A DNA stretch of 64,000 bases from Arthrobacter sp. B3I4 (GCF_030816855.1 NZ_JAUSYK010000001.1:1860001-1924000), one strand, 5' to 3'; numbered from the stretch's first letter, positions 32,337-40,931 are shown. Notes: generated from the letters alone by a model not told the origin. Numbers and translations: made by a program.

Positions 32337-33149
32337 GTGCCGCCGCTACCTTGGACAACGAACCAACTGAAGAAACTCGGATTCTGCATCAGGGACGAGA
32401 TGCCGATTCCCGATTCGCTACCCTCATATGACGAAGTCATGGTCTTTTACAATGATCTCGCGGCGGACACCCAGGCGAAGATACGGGGATTGGACTGGGC
32501 ACCCCTCCTAGGTGATCGCGTTCCCGAGGTCACTTCTCGCCCAAAGACTATTGACACACTTCGGCAGAAGCTTCAGCGTGACCGCAGCACCCCACTTCCC
32601 AGTGTGCAGGACGTTGCCGGTGTCAGGTTCGAGGCGGAGATGACCCTCGACGAGCAAGATGCTGTGGCTACCGCGATTGCCGGTTACTTCGATCATGACC
32701 TCAAGACCTGCATCCGCGACATGAGAAACGACCCCCATAGCGGCTATCGCGCTGTTCACCTCTGGCTCAGGCTGCCAGGACGCGTCGAAGTGCAGATTAG
32801 AACGCATCTCCAGGGCCAGTGGGCGAACACCTACGAGGCCATGGCAGACGTGCTGGGCCGAGAAATCCGGTATGATGAAGTTCCCAAAGATGAGGCGGCC
32901 ATGCGGCTAGTAGACTCATTGCAGAAGTTGTCCAGTGATGGCATCGGCGTCCTTGAAGAACGCAGGGCAGCGATCCGGAGAGCTTTTGACCTCATCCAAA
33001 CTACTCTTGGGGATATTCCTGTTGACCCAAGAGTGGACAAACTGCGGAGTTACGAATCCGATATGGACGAGTTTGAAGACACGGTGAAAACGAGCCTCGC
33101 AGACATCAAAAAGTCGTTTGATACGATGCGAATTCATAAGAAGGGATGA
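32337..33149 (+). CDS. RelA/SpoT-domain alarmone synthetase-like toxin (toxSAS-like)
   Basis: 270-aa single-domain (p)ppGpp-synthetase-fold protein without hydrolase, TGS or ACT domains. Motifs: SRPKTIDTLRQKLQRD (ATP-binding basic stretch), SVQDVAGVRFEAEM (metal-binding Asp), DPHSGYRAVHLWLRL and VEVQIRTHLQGQWA (catalytic Glu), then a C-terminal helical part ending in KSFDTMRIHKKG. All key residues of a live synthetase seem present. Such stand-alone synthetases in prophages act as toxins (pyrophosphorylating tRNA or nucleotides) in anti-phage systems. GTG 32337 is chosen because the upstream ATG lies in a terminator and TATGAT is six bases before. Followed four bases later by a small partner gene. 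Confidence 0.8.
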   Translation: MPPLPWTTNQLKKLGFCIRDEMPIPDSLPSYDEVMVFYNDLAADTQAKIRGLDWAPLLGDRVPEVTSRPKTIDTLRQKLQRDRSTPLPSVQDVAGVRFEAEMTLDEQDAVATAIAGYFDHDLKTCIRDMRNDPHSGYRAVHLWLRLPGRVEVQIRTHLQGQWANTYEAMADVLGREIRYDEVPKDEAAMRLVDSLQKLSSDGIGVLEERRAAIRRAFDLIQTTLGDIPVDPRVDKLRSYESDMDEFEDTVKTSLADIKKSFDTMRIHKKG

Positions 33150-33153
33150 GCAG

Positions 33154-33384
33154 ATGCCTGGATACGTAATCGAATACAACCGCATAACTGGAGATCGATA
33201 TGTGATCGAGTTCCCTGGCTCCAACGGCCACCGTGAGGCCTTGCTCGAACGGCTGAAGCTTGAGAAGATCCGCCCCAGCGAAGACTGGGAGATAGTTTCA
33301 CTCAACAGTGATTCCCTAGAGACGGTTCAAAAGACTCACTCCCGGTACTTCACCGGTAGTCAGGTTCCAGCGCTAAGCGCCTAG
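33154..33384 (+). CDS. 76-aa partner of the RelA/SpoT gene, candidate antitoxin
   Basis: Unknown small protein. YVIEYNRITGDRYVIEFPG suggests a beta-hairpin; EALLERLKLEKIRPSEDWEIVSLNSDSLETVQKTH is helix plus strand. Starts at ATG 33154, four bases after the toxin stop, and AAGGGATG gives the ribosome site. It shares the toxin transcript and is closed by the terminator at 33406. The two-gene, insulated arrangement is that of a toxin-antitoxin pair, but toxSAS antitoxins are very diverse and I cannot match this one to a family. Confidence 0.6.
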   Translation: MPGYVIEYNRITGDRYVIEFPGSNGHREALLERLKLEKIRPSEDWEIVSLNSDSLETVQKTHSRYFTGSQVPALSA

Positions 33385-33405
33385 CGCCACACGTTCTGCG
33401 CTGTT

Positions 33406-33460
33406 GACGGGCGGCTTCCCGGCCAAAGAAGGATTGGGGAGCCGTCCGTCTCTTCTGTTT
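33406..33460 (+). terminator. intrinsic terminator at the element right end
   Basis: Fifteen-position stem (33406-33420 with 33436-33450, two wobble pairs) and a T-rich tail TCTTCTGTTT. It ends the toxin operon and should also stop reading into the downstream tad genes. Confidence 0.85.
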
Positions 33461-33498
33461 AACCAACCCGGAGCGGTGCTGCAAGCAACTAATATCAA

Positions 33499-33530
33499 AT
33501 GTTGTTCCCAAGCGAGGTCTTCGTCGCGCG
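33499..33530 (+). other. attR of the integrated element (core CGA 33513-33515)
   Basis: Right junction. Element sequence CCCAAG runs into the core CGA and then host tadA GGTCTTCGTCGCG. Codon phase matches the left junction exactly (core C is third base of a codon, GA the first two bases of the next). Confidence 0.8.
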
Positions 33531-34467
33531 CAACGGTGAATCAGAACTGACCTCCGTCGCGTTGACGGAGCAGCAGGTCCGCGACCTCGTCGAACGCATG
33601 CTCAAAAGCTCGGGCCGGCGGCTGGACCTGTCCTCGCCCTTCGTCGATGCAGCGCTGCCCGACGGCTCACGCCTGCACGTGGTGATCCCCGATGTCACGC
33701 GGCGGCACTGGGCCATCAACATCCGCAAATTCGTGGTCAAGGCCAGCCGACTCGAGCACCTCGTGGAACTGGGAACGCTCACTCCGCAATCGGCACGCTT
33801 CCTCGGCGCGGCCGTGGCCAGCGGACTCAACATCCTGGTCTCCGGCGCCACCCAGGCAGGCAAGACCACCATGCTGAACTGCCTCGCCGCCAGCATCGGC
33901 ACCCGCGAGCGCGTCGTCACGGTAGAGGAGATTTTCGAACTCCAGTTCCCCCTCCGCGACGTCGTGGGCCTGCAGTGCCGGCAACCAAACCTCGAGGGCG
34001 AAGGCGAAATCCCGCTCCGCCGCCTCGTAAAGGAAGCACTGCGGATGCGGCCAGACCGCCTGGTGGTGGGCGAAGTCAGGGAAGCCGAAAGTCTGGACAT
34101 GCTCATCGCCTTGAACTCCGGAATGCCCGGCATGTGCACGGTCCACGCAAACTCTGCGCATGACGCCGTCACCAAAATTTGCACGTTGCCGCTGCTCGCC
34201 GGCGAGAACATCGCCAGTGCCTTCGTCGTCCCCACCGTCGCTTCCTGCATCGACCTCGTGGTCCACTGCAGCCGCCACGCGAACGGACGCCGGCAGGTGA
34301 CGGAAATCCTCTCGCTGGGGCGCCGGGTGGAAAACGGTGTCATCGAATCGTCAATGGTTTTCGAGGCCTCCGGTGGCGAGCTCCGGCCGCGGCCGAGCTC
34401 CATGCCCGCCGCGGAAAAGTTCGCGCGTGCCGGCTACGACGTCGCGGCGTTGCTGGAGCAGCACTGA
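33514..34467 (+). pseudogene. tadA: tadA/cpaF 3-prime fragment with the ATPase core
   Basis: The C-terminal 317 residues of the Tad pilus ATPase: EVFVARNGESELTSV, Walker A SGATQAGKTTM, Asp box, Walker B region RMRPDRLVVGEVREAES and the His box CTVHANSAHDA. An in-frame ATG at 33499 supplied by the element would add MLFPS and give a 322-aa protein lacking the N-terminal domain, but there is no ribosome site and a terminator stands just upstream, so expression is doubtful. Ends overlapping tadB (TGATG). Removal of the element would restore the gene exactly. Confidence 0.92.
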
Positions 34468-35324
34468 TGGCACCGCTGCTGGGGGTGCTGCTGCTCGGAG
34501 CCGGGCTGCTGCTGGTCTGGTGGTCCGCCTGGGAACAGCCGCCGCCCACCCGGCGCCGGCCAAGAGCGAACCGGCTCGAAGATCTGCTGCGCGCCGCCGG
34601 CATTGAAAAGGTCAGCCGTCTGGGCCTGATCGCCACCTGTTGCGGGATGGGAGCCCTTGTCACCGTTGTCTTCTTCGCCGGGACCAGATCGTGGCCGATT
34701 TCGGGCTGCTTCGGCCTGTTCGGCGGCTGGCTGCCCCTGGGCATCGTGAGGTGGCGGGCACGTAAGCGGGCAGCGGTGCTCCGGGAGCTGTGGCCCGACG
34801 TCGTTGACCACCTTCGCTCGGCCATCCGGGCAGGATTATCGCTTCCGGAGGCCCTGATGCAACTGGGCGACAAAGGGCCGTCCGAGCTGCGCCCGCTGTT
34901 CCGCGACTTCGGCGCCGATTACAGGTCCGGCGGCCGGTTCGACCCGGCGCTGACCAGGCTCAAGGAACGGCTCGCGGACCCGGTGGCCGACCGGATCGTC
35001 GAAGCGCTCCGGCTGACCCGGGAGGTGGGCGGTTCAGACCTTGGCCGGTTGCTTGGAACGCTGGCCGAGTTTCTTCGGGAGAACGCCCGCACCCGCAGCG
35101 AACTGGAGGCGCGGCAGTCGTGGACGGTCAACGCCGCCCGGCTCGCCGTCGCCGCACCGTGGATTGTGCTGATACTGCTTGCGAGCCGCCCCGAAGCGGT
35201 GGCCGCCTACAACTCACCCGCCGGCGCAGCGGTGCTGGCAGCCGGGCTGCTCGTCTCGTTGTTTTCCTACGCCATCATGTTACGGATCGGCGCCCTGCCG
35301 CAGGACGAACGGGTCCTCCGATGA
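34467..35324 (+). CDS. tadB: Tad pilus assembly protein TadB
   Basis: 285-aa inner-membrane platform protein (type II secretion F domain). Two hydrophobic segments near the N-terminus (1-20, 50-90), then the cytoplasmic GspF-like domain (LRSAIRAGLSLPEALMQLG, LRLTREVGGSDLGRLLGTLAEFLREN) and two C-terminal helices. ATG 34467 overlaps the tadA stop; its own stop overlaps tadC by ATGA. Works with TadC as the membrane base on which TadA drives pilin assembly. With tadA broken and a terminator upstream, its transcription probably fails while the element is present. Confidence 0.88.
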   Translation: MAPLLGVLLLGAGLLLVWWSAWEQPPPTRRRPRANRLEDLLRAAGIEKVSRLGLIATCCGMGALVTVVFFAGTRSWPISGCFGLFGGWLPLGIVRWRARKRAAVLRELWPDVVDHLRSAIRAGLSLPEALMQLGDKGPSELRPLFRDFGADYRSGGRFDPALTRLKERLADPVADRIVEALRLTREVGGSDLGRLLGTLAEFLRENARTRSELEARQSWTVNAARLAVAAPWIVLILLASRPEAVAAYNSPAGAAVLAAGLLVSLFSYAIMLRIGALPQDERVLR

Positions 35325-36262
35325 GCGCGCTGATGGCCAGTGCGGTGGCATGCGGCGCGGTCCTGGGCGGTGGTCTCTGGCTGTTCCTCGTGCGGTTGCC
35401 GTTCCTGCGGCCCACCAGCTTTACCGAGCGGATTGCACCGCAGTTGCGGTCCCACAGCCTGGAATCGCGGCTGTTGCGTGCGGCGCCCGGAAACCTGACG
35501 CCCTTCGGACCGCTGGAACGAATACTGCGCCCCGTGGTCCAGGACTGGCTCCGGGCGCTGGGCAGGCTTAACCCGGGCTCCGCGGCGCTCAACCGCAGGC
35601 TCGCGCGGGCCGGAAGCAGTAAATCATCGGTGGATTTCCGTGCCGAGCAGTTGCTTTGGGCGGCCGGCGGTCTTGTCGCGGCCGGCGTCCTTGTCCTGCT
35701 CGGCGGCGCCGCGGGCCGCTTGAATCCGCTGTTCTCCCTGCTGATTGTCCTGGGCGCCGGCCTTGCCGGTTTCCTGTTGCGCGACTACATGCTCGGTGCC
35801 CAGGTCAAAAAGCGGGAGGCCCGGATGATGGCCGAGTTTCCCAGCGTCGCGGAACTGATGGCGCTGGCGGTCAGCGCGGGAGAGAGCGCCGCGGCTGCAC
35901 TCGACCGGGTGTGCCGCAGGACTCACGGGGAGCTGTCAAAGGAGTTCTCCCGTGTGCTTGCCGCCACCCGTGCGGGCCAGCCGCTGGCTGAGGCCCTGCA
36001 GGAATTCTCGTCCCGCACCGATCTGGGGCCGCTGGTCCGGTTCGTGGACGGGCTGATCGTCGCAGTGGAGCGGGGGACGCCGCTGGCGGAAGTCCTCCGC
36101 GCCCAGGCACAGGATGTCCGCGACACCGCAAAACGCGACCTGATGGAGTCTGCCGGCAAAAAGGAGATCGGCATGATGGTTCCGCTCGTCTTCGGGGTGT
36201 TGCCCCTAACCGTGGTGTTCGCCGTCTTTCCGGGGCTGGCAGCCATCAGCCTGGGGCTTTGA
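35321..36262 (+). CDS. tadC: Tad pilus assembly protein TadC
   Basis: 313-aa second platform protein with a GspF domain. N-terminal helix (ACGAVLGGGLWLFLV), a helix pair around residues 110-150, the F domain (EFPSVAELMALAVSAGESAAAALDRV, LVRFVDGLIVAVERGTPLAEVLRAQAQ region) and a C-terminal helix (GMMVPLVFGVLPLTVVFAVF). ATGA overlap with tadB. Standard partner in actinobacterial Tad loci. Confidence 0.88.
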   Translation: MSALMASAVACGAVLGGGLWLFLVRLPFLRPTSFTERIAPQLRSHSLESRLLRAAPGNLTPFGPLERILRPVVQDWLRALGRLNPGSAALNRRLARAGSSKSSVDFRAEQLLWAAGGLVAAGVLVLLGGAAGRLNPLFSLLIVLGAGLAGFLLRDYMLGAQVKKREARMMAEFPSVAELMALAVSAGESAAAALDRVCRRTHGELSKEFSRVLAATRAGQPLAEALQEFSSRTDLGPLVRFVDGLIVAVERGTPLAEVLRAQAQDVRDTAKRDLMESAGKKEIGMMVPLVFGVLPLTVVFAVFPGLAAISLGL

Positions 36263-36297
36263 GCGGAACCAAAACCAACCAACAAAAAGGGGAAGCA

Positions 36298-36549
36298 GTG
36301 AAGGCAATCAGCATCCGAATGTTAGTGGTCCATCTGGCTAGCCTGCTGTTGTGGCGGACGGGCCACCCGGGGGCGCCCTACACGGGGCGGCCAACCGATG
36401 GCGACGGCGACGCACGCGAGCGCGGCGACGTGCCGGGGTGGGTGATGATCACCCTGATGTCAGCCGTGCTGGTGGCCGCGCTGCTAGCGCTCGCCGGCCC
36501 GGCTCTGGAGGGGCTCTTCAACCAGGCGATGCAAAAAGTCGGGCAGTAG
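36298..36549 (+). CDS. Flp-like small pilin (DUF4244 type)
   Basis: 83-aa protein: a positively charged start, a hydrophobic segment (MLVVHLASLLLW), a Gly/Asp/Arg-rich linker and a C-terminal hydrophobic helix (WVMITLMSAVLVAALLALAGPALEGLF). Position between tadC and tadE is that of the Flp pilin or DUF4244 protein in Arthrobacter-type Tad clusters. GTG 36298 has AAGGGGAAG just upstream. No clear prepilin cleavage motif (G/XXXXEY) is visible, so the pilin role is by position. Confidence 0.65.
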   Translation: MKAISIRMLVVHLASLLLWRTGHPGAPYTGRPTDGDGDARERGDVPGWVMITLMSAVLVAALLALAGPALEGLFNQAMQKVGQ

Positions 36550-36552
36550 GCA

Positions 36553-36981
36553 GTGCATCTGGCTGGCGGACCAAGCCCGGCTAGCCCGGCTGAAGCCGTC
36601 CCCGGCGGAGCCGCCGGGGAACGCGGCTCCGCCGTGGTGGATTTCGTCCTGGTCGGCGCCCTGCTCACACTTTTTTTCTTGGGAATCATCCAGCTGGCCC
36701 TCGTCCTGCACGTCCGGAACACGCTGGTCGACGCCGCTGCCTCCGGCGCCCGGTACGGCACGCTGGCCGACCGCAACGCCGCGGATGCGAGGGAACGCAC
36801 CGCGCAGCTGATCGGCGTCGCCCTCACCTCCGAGTTCGCCCGGGACGTCAGCACAGCGGAGACCACCTACGCCGGCATCCGCACCCTCGAGGTGACTGTG
36901 CGCGCACCGCTGCCGGTCATCGGGCTGATCGGGCCCCGCGAAATGCTGGAGGTGAAAGGGCATGCCGCCCTCCAGCCTTAG
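36553..36981 (+). CDS. TadE-like minor pilin
   Basis: 142-aa TadE-family protein. After a Pro/Ala/Gly-rich start comes the family motif ERGSAVVDFVLVGALLTLFF, where the Glu/Asp-containing hydrophobic helix begins, then LHVRNTLVDAAASGARYG, the usual TadE continuation. Starts with GTG three bases after the pilin stop; overlaps the next gene by 20 bp. Pseudopilin of the Tad pilus. Confidence 0.85.
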   Translation: MHLAGGPSPASPAEAVPGGAAGERGSAVVDFVLVGALLTLFFLGIIQLALVLHVRNTLVDAAASGARYGTLADRNAADARERTAQLIGVALTSEFARDVSTAETTYAGIRTLEVTVRAPLPVIGLIGPREMLEVKGHAALQP

Positions 36982-37426
36982 CGCTAATCTTGGCGCCGGC
37001 AAGAGCGGTGACGACGGCGAGAGGGGAAGCGCGGTCGTCGAGTTCACCTTTCTTTCGTTCCTGCTGATGGTGCCGGTCGTATATTTCATCATCACGCTTG
37101 GCCAACTCCAGGGCGGCTCGTTCGCGGTGGTCGGCGCCGCCGACCAGGCCGCCAAGGTGTTCGTCGCACAGCCCGACGCGGCGGGCGGGCCGGCCGCCGC
37201 AGAGCAGGCGGTACGCTTGGCGCTCGCCGACTACGGCCTCCCCGCGGACAACGCCAGCCTGGAAACAAGCTGCAGCCCCGCCGACTGCACGGCAGCAGGA
37301 ACCGCCGTCACCGTCACGGTGCACCTCACTGTGCCGCTTCCCTTCGTGCCGTTCGGTGACACCCTGAGGCTCGACGCCGGCCACCTGAGCGCCACCGCGA
37401 CGCAGGTCATCGGCCGGTTCCGATGA
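36962..37426 (+). CDS. TadE/TadF-like pseudopilin
   Basis: 154 aa. ERGSAVVEFTFLSFLLMVPVVYFIITL is the TadE-type start with the conserved Glu, followed by a periplasmic or surface domain with two Cys (TSCSPADCT). Overlaps the neighbouring genes on both sides (20 bp and ATGA). Second pseudopilin of the operon. Confidence 0.85.
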   Translation: MPPSSLSANLGAGKSGDDGERGSAVVEFTFLSFLLMVPVVYFIITLGQLQGGSFAVVGAADQAAKVFVAQPDAAGGPAAAEQAVRLALADYGLPADNASLETSCSPADCTAAGTAVTVTVHLTVPLPFVPFGDTLRLDAGHLSATATQVIGRFR

Positions 37427-37920
37427 CCGCCCGGGCTCCGCACCCCGCCGAAGCCGGTCCGTCGGAGGGCGGTCCCTCCGACACCGGCCCGTCGGAGGCC
37501 GGCCAGCTGATGGTGCTGATCATCGGGTACGTGCTGCTGGCCCTGCTCGTCACAACCGTGGTCGCCGCCGCCTCCAGCGTGTACATCGAACACAAGAAGC
37601 TGCTGTCCCTGGCGGACGGTGCCTCGGTCGCCGCCGCTGACAGTTTCACCCTCGGCGAGCTGGACACTGCGGCAGGAAGCCCGACCGCCGTTCTCAGCGC
37701 CGGCCGGGTCCGCGGGACCGCCGTCGACTACCTCAACCGCGACGGCGCCTTCGGCCGGTTCAGCGGCCTTACCGTCGCCCCGGACACCGGGAGCCCCGAC
37801 GGTGCCACCGCCGTCGTCGTCCTCAGCGCCGCGGTCCATCCGCCGATCATCAACTTCCTGGTCCCAGACGGCATCCGGATCGAGGCGACGTCGACGGCGA
37901 GGTCCCGGCTGACGCGCTGA
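37423..37920 (+). CDS. TadG-like Tad-locus protein
   Basis: 165 aa. N-terminal tail with short repeats (GPSEGGPSDTGPSEAG), then QLMVLIIGYVLLALLVTTVVAAASSVYIEHKKLLSLADGAS, the hydrophobic helix plus helical stretch typical of TadG-like putative Flp pilus proteins. ATGA overlap with the previous gene. Last gene of the tad operon; followed 28 bp later by prfB. Confidence 0.75.
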   Translation: MTARAPHPAEAGPSEGGPSDTGPSEAGQLMVLIIGYVLLALLVTTVVAAASSVYIEHKKLLSLADGASVAAADSFTLGELDTAAGSPTAVLSAGRVRGTAVDYLNRDGAFGRFSGLTVAPDTGSPDGATAVVVLSAAVHPPIINFLVPDGIRIEATSTARSRLTR

Positions 37921-37948
37921 CCCGCAACCGGGGTAGGCTTGAAAAACC

Positions 37949-39064
37949 ATGGCTAACATTGATTTTCCCGCAGAAATCCGCGCGCTGCGCGCCACCTACG
38001 CCTCGATTGAGAACGTCTCCAACGTTGAGGCGCTGAAGGAAGACATCGCCGAGTTGAGCGAACGCGCCGGCGAGCCGAACTTGTGGGACGACCCTTCCGC
38101 AGCCCAGGTCATCACCTCCAAGCTCTCGCACAAGCAGTCCGAACTGGAGCGGCTGAACAAGCTGGCCGCCCGGATCGACGACCTGGAAGTGCTCGTGGAG
38201 CTCGGCCAGGACGAGGACGACGCCGACTCCATGGGTGAAGCCGCCACGGAGCTCGATTCCGTCCGGAAGGCACTGAGCGAACTCGAGGTGGTGACGCTGC
38301 TTTCGGGTGAGTTTGACGAGCGCGAAGCCGTGGTCACCATCCGGGCCGGCGCCGGGGGAGTGGACGCCGCCGACTTCGCCGAGATGCTGCTGCGGATGTA
38401 CTTGCGCTGGGCCGAACGCCACGGCTACCCGACCACCATCATGGACACCTCCTACGCGGAAGAAGCCGGACTCAAATCCGCCACCTTCGAAGTGAAGGCA
38501 CCGTATGCCTTCGGCACCCTGAGCGTCGAGGCCGGCACCCACCGGCTGGTCCGGATCAGCCCGTTCGACAACCAGGGCCGCCGGCAGACCTCCTTTGCCG
38601 CCGTCGAGGTCATTCCGCTGATTGAACAGACCGACTCCATCGACATTCCGGACAACGAAATCCGGGTCGACGTCTTCCGCTCCTCCGGCCCGGGCGGCCA
38701 GTCGGTGAACACCACCGACTCCGCGGTGCGCCTGACCCACATCCCCACCGGCACGGTGGTGTCCATGCAGAACGAAAAGTCGCAGCTGCAAAACCGGGCC
38801 GCCGCCCTGCGCGTCCTGCAGTCCCGGCTGCTGCTGCTCAAGAAGGAACAAGAGGACGCCGAGAAGAAGGCATTCGCCGGCGACGTGAAGGCGTCCTGGG
38901 GCGACCAGATGCGCTCCTACGTGCTCAACCCGTACCAGATGGTCAAGGACCTCCGCACCGAACACGAGGTCGGCAACACCTCCGCGGTGTTCGACGGCGA
39001 GATCGACGATTTCATCGACGCGGGGATCCGCTGGCGCACCGACAACCGCAACGCCGAAAAGTAA
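37949..39064 (+). CDS. prfB: peptide chain release factor 2
   Basis: 371-aa RF2, which reads UGA and UAA stop codons. The GGQ motif is in [14 protein letters not shown]; the anticodon-like SPF tripeptide is in RISPFDNQ. The gene reads straight through: there is no in-frame early UGA or programmed frameshift as in enterobacteria. A -10-like TAGGCT at 37934-37939 lies ten bases before the ATG, so the leader is very short. First gene of the conserved prfB-ftsE-ftsX-smpB-ssrA block. Confidence 0.97.
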   Translation: MANIDFPAEIRALRATYASIENVSNVEALKEDIAELSERAGEPNLWDDPSAAQVITSKLSHKQSELERLNKLAARIDDLEVLVELGQDEDDADSMGEAATELDSVRKALSELEVVTLLSGEFDEREAVVTIRAGAGGVDAADFAEMLLRMYLRWAERHGYPTTIMDTSYAEEAGLKSATFEVKAPYAFGTLSVEAGTHRLVRISPFDNQGRRQTSFAAVEVIPLIEQTDSIDIPDNEIRVDVFRSSGPGGQSVNTTDSAVRLTHIPTGTVVSMQNEKSQLQNRAAALRVLQSRLLLLKKEQEDAEKKAFAGDVKASWGDQMRSYVLNPYQMVKDLRTEHEVGNTSAVFDGEIDDFIDAGIRWRTDNRNAEK

Positions 39065-39127
39065 CGGGCCCGGCAGTAACAGCGCCAATCACGCGACACA
39101 CCCCCGGGTACCGGCGCCGCCGCCGTT

Positions 39128-39142
39128 ACCCGTGGGTATAGT
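39128..39142 (+). promoter_or_regulatory. extended -10 promoter for ftsEX
   Basis: TGGGTATAGT (TATAGT at 39137-39142) in the 172-bp gap between prfB and ftsE. No good -35 is visible, in keeping with an extended -10 type. Confidence 0.4.
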
Positions 39143-39236
39143 CGAGGGGCCGGTGCCCTACTTCCCCTAGAGAAAGCCCGCGCCCCGGCAGCAGAACTGG
39201 TCTAAAAATGCCCGGTTCCTGCAGGGTATTAGGGCC

Positions 39237-39995
39237 ATGATTCGTTTCGAAAATGTCACCAAGGTCTACGACCAGAAGGCGCGGCCAGCGCTTGATTCGA
39301 TCAACCTTGAGATCAACCGGGGCGAGTTTGCCTTCCTCGTGGGAGCCTCCGGCTCCGGAAAGTCCACCTTTCTGCGGCTTGTGCTGAAAGAGGACCGCGC
39401 CTCCTCGGGCGCCGTGTACGTCGCCGGCCAGAACGTGGCCAAAATTTCCAGCTGGCGGGTGCCGCGGCTGCGCCGGGGCATCGGCGTCGTGTTCCAGGAC
39501 TTCCGCCTGCTGCCCCAGAAGACCGTGTTCGCCAATGTCGCCTTCGCCATGCAGGTCATCGGCCGCAGCCGCAGCGTCATCCGCGAAACGGTCCCCGAAG
39601 TCCTCAAAACCGTCGGCCTCGAAGGCAAGGAAAACCGGCTGCCGCACGAACTCTCCGGCGGTGAGCAGCAGCGCGTGGCGATCGCCCGCGCCGTGGTGAA
39701 CCGCCCCGGGATCCTGCTGGCCGACGAGCCCACGGGTAACCTGGACCCGACCACGTCCATGGGCATCATGGGCGTGCTCGACAAAATCAACCAGAACGGC
39801 ACCACCGTGGTGATGGCCACCCACGACGACGACATCGTCAACGAGATGCGCAAACGCGTGGTCGAACTGCGCAACGGCGTGGTGATCCGCGATGAGGCCA
39901 AGGCCCTGTACACCTCGATGATCCCGGTGGTGGGCCAGTCCCGCCGGCTGCGCGACGCGAGCGGCCGCGAGCACGCCGGGGAGGCCCAGCTGTGA
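39237..39995 (+). CDS. ftsE: cell division ABC ATPase FtsE
   Basis: 252 aa (the family is about 230). Walker [12 protein letters not shown]-loop [14 protein letters not shown], signature LSGGEQQR, Walker [15 protein letters not shown]-loop MATHDDD. With FtsX it forms a mechanotransmission complex that turns on septal peptidoglycan hydrolases rather than a transporter. ATG 39237; GTG of ftsX overlaps its stop. The M23 hydrolase two genes on is the likely target. Confidence 0.97.
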   Translation: MIRFENVTKVYDQKARPALDSINLEINRGEFAFLVGASGSGKSTFLRLVLKEDRASSGAVYVAGQNVAKISSWRVPRLRRGIGVVFQDFRLLPQKTVFANVAFAMQVIGRSRSVIRETVPEVLKTVGLEGKENRLPHELSGGEQQRVAIARAVVNRPGILLADEPTGNLDPTTSMGIMGVLDKINQNGTTVVMATHDDDIVNEMRKRVVELRNGVVIRDEAKALYTSMIPVVGQSRRLRDASGREHAGEAQL

Positions 39996-40906
39996 GACTG
40001 GCCTTTATCCTCGGCGAGATCGGCAGCGGCCTGCGCCGCAACCTGTCCATGGTGGTCTCCGTCATCCTCGTCACCTTCGTCTCGCTGACCTTCGTCGGTG
40101 CCGCCGGCATGCTGCAGCTGCAGATCAACCAGATGAAGGGCTACTGGTACGACAAGGTCCAGGTCGCCATCTTCCTCTGCAGCGACGGTTCGACGGCGCC
40201 CGGCTGCGCGACGGGACCGGCGACGCCGGAGCAACAGGAGAACCTGCGCAAGCTCCTGCAGTCCCCGTCCGTGGCCCAGTACGTCAACGATTACCAGTTC
40301 GAATCAAAAGACGACGCCTACAAGCACTTCAAGGAACAGTTCTCCAACTCACCGATCGTGGACTCGGTCACCCCGGACCAGCTGCCGGCCTCCTTCCGGA
40401 TCAACCTCAAGGACCCGGAAAAGTATCAGGTCATCAGCGAGAACTTCTCCTCGCAGGCAGGCGTGGAATCGGTCATCGACCAGCGCCAGCTGCTGGAGCG
40501 GCTCTTCTCCGCGATGAACGCCGCCTCCCTCGTGGCGGTCAGCATTGCCGGGGTGATGATCATCTGCGCCATCCTGCTGATCGCCACGACGATCCGTCTC
40601 TCGGCCTTCAGCCGCCGGCGGGAAACCGGGATCATGCGTCTGGTGGGTGCGTCCAAGATGGTGATCCAGTTGCCCTTTATCCTTGAGGGCGTCATCGCGG
40701 CCGTGATCGGTGCCGCCCTGGCCTCCGGCACGTTGTGGGCCGTGGCCCATTTCTTCCTCGGCCAGTTCCTTTCCAAGCAGTATCCGGATACTGCGTTCAT
40801 TTCCCCCGGTCAGACCCTGATCCTGGTGCCGGCCCTTGTCGGGCTGGGCATCCTGCTCGCCGGGGTATCATCACTCCTGACCCTCCGCCGTTACTTGAGG
40901 GTTTAG
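39992..40906 (+). CDS. ftsX: cell division permease-like FtsX
   Basis: 304-aa membrane partner of FtsE: one N-terminal helix (residues 22-44), an extracellular domain of about 130 residues with a Cys pair ([15 protein letters not shown]) and three C-terminal helices, with the family motif [21 protein letters not shown] in the cytoplasmic loop. GTG start overlapping ftsE. The extracellular domain should bind and activate the coiled-coil M23 enzyme encoded next. Confidence 0.96.
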   Translation: MRLAFILGEIGSGLRRNLSMVVSVILVTFVSLTFVGAAGMLQLQINQMKGYWYDKVQVAIFLCSDGSTAPGCATGPATPEQQENLRKLLQSPSVAQYVNDYQFESKDDAYKHFKEQFSNSPIVDSVTPDQLPASFRINLKDPEKYQVISENFSSQAGVESVIDQRQLLERLFSAMNAASLVAVSIAGVMIICAILLIATTIRLSAFSRRRETGIMRLVGASKMVIQLPFILEGVIAAVIGAALASGTLWAVAHFFLGQFLSKQYPDTAFISPGQTLILVPALVGLGILLAGVSSLLTLRRYLRV

Positions 40907-40931
40907 AGTTGCGCAACGAAGAGGACTACTC

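Larger units (their letters stand above)
23476..33514. mobile_element. 10.04-kb phiRv1-like satellite element in tadA
   Basis: Integrated element bounded by a CGA core. Content in order: serine integrase, small regulatory candidate, replication initiator with internal iterons, small accessory proteins, terminase-small-subunit-like protein, HK97 capsid, prohead protease, sRNA-like unit, cargo with a RelA/SpoT toxin operon. No large terminase, portal, head-tail joining or tail genes are present. The size and content match the known phiRv1/phiRv2 elements of M. tuberculosis (about 10 kb, integrase, capsid, protease, no tails) and the capsid-carrying phage satellites. Gene density is high and genes run mostly rightward. 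Confidence 0.9.

Noticed and set aside
23476..33514. tRNA-associated integration (tyrosine-integrase style)
   Set aside because: No tRNA gene at either junction; the integrase is a serine recombinase and the core is 3 bp within a protein gene.
37949..39064. Programmed frameshift in prfB
   Set aside because: The frame is continuous from ATG to stop with no early in-frame TGA.
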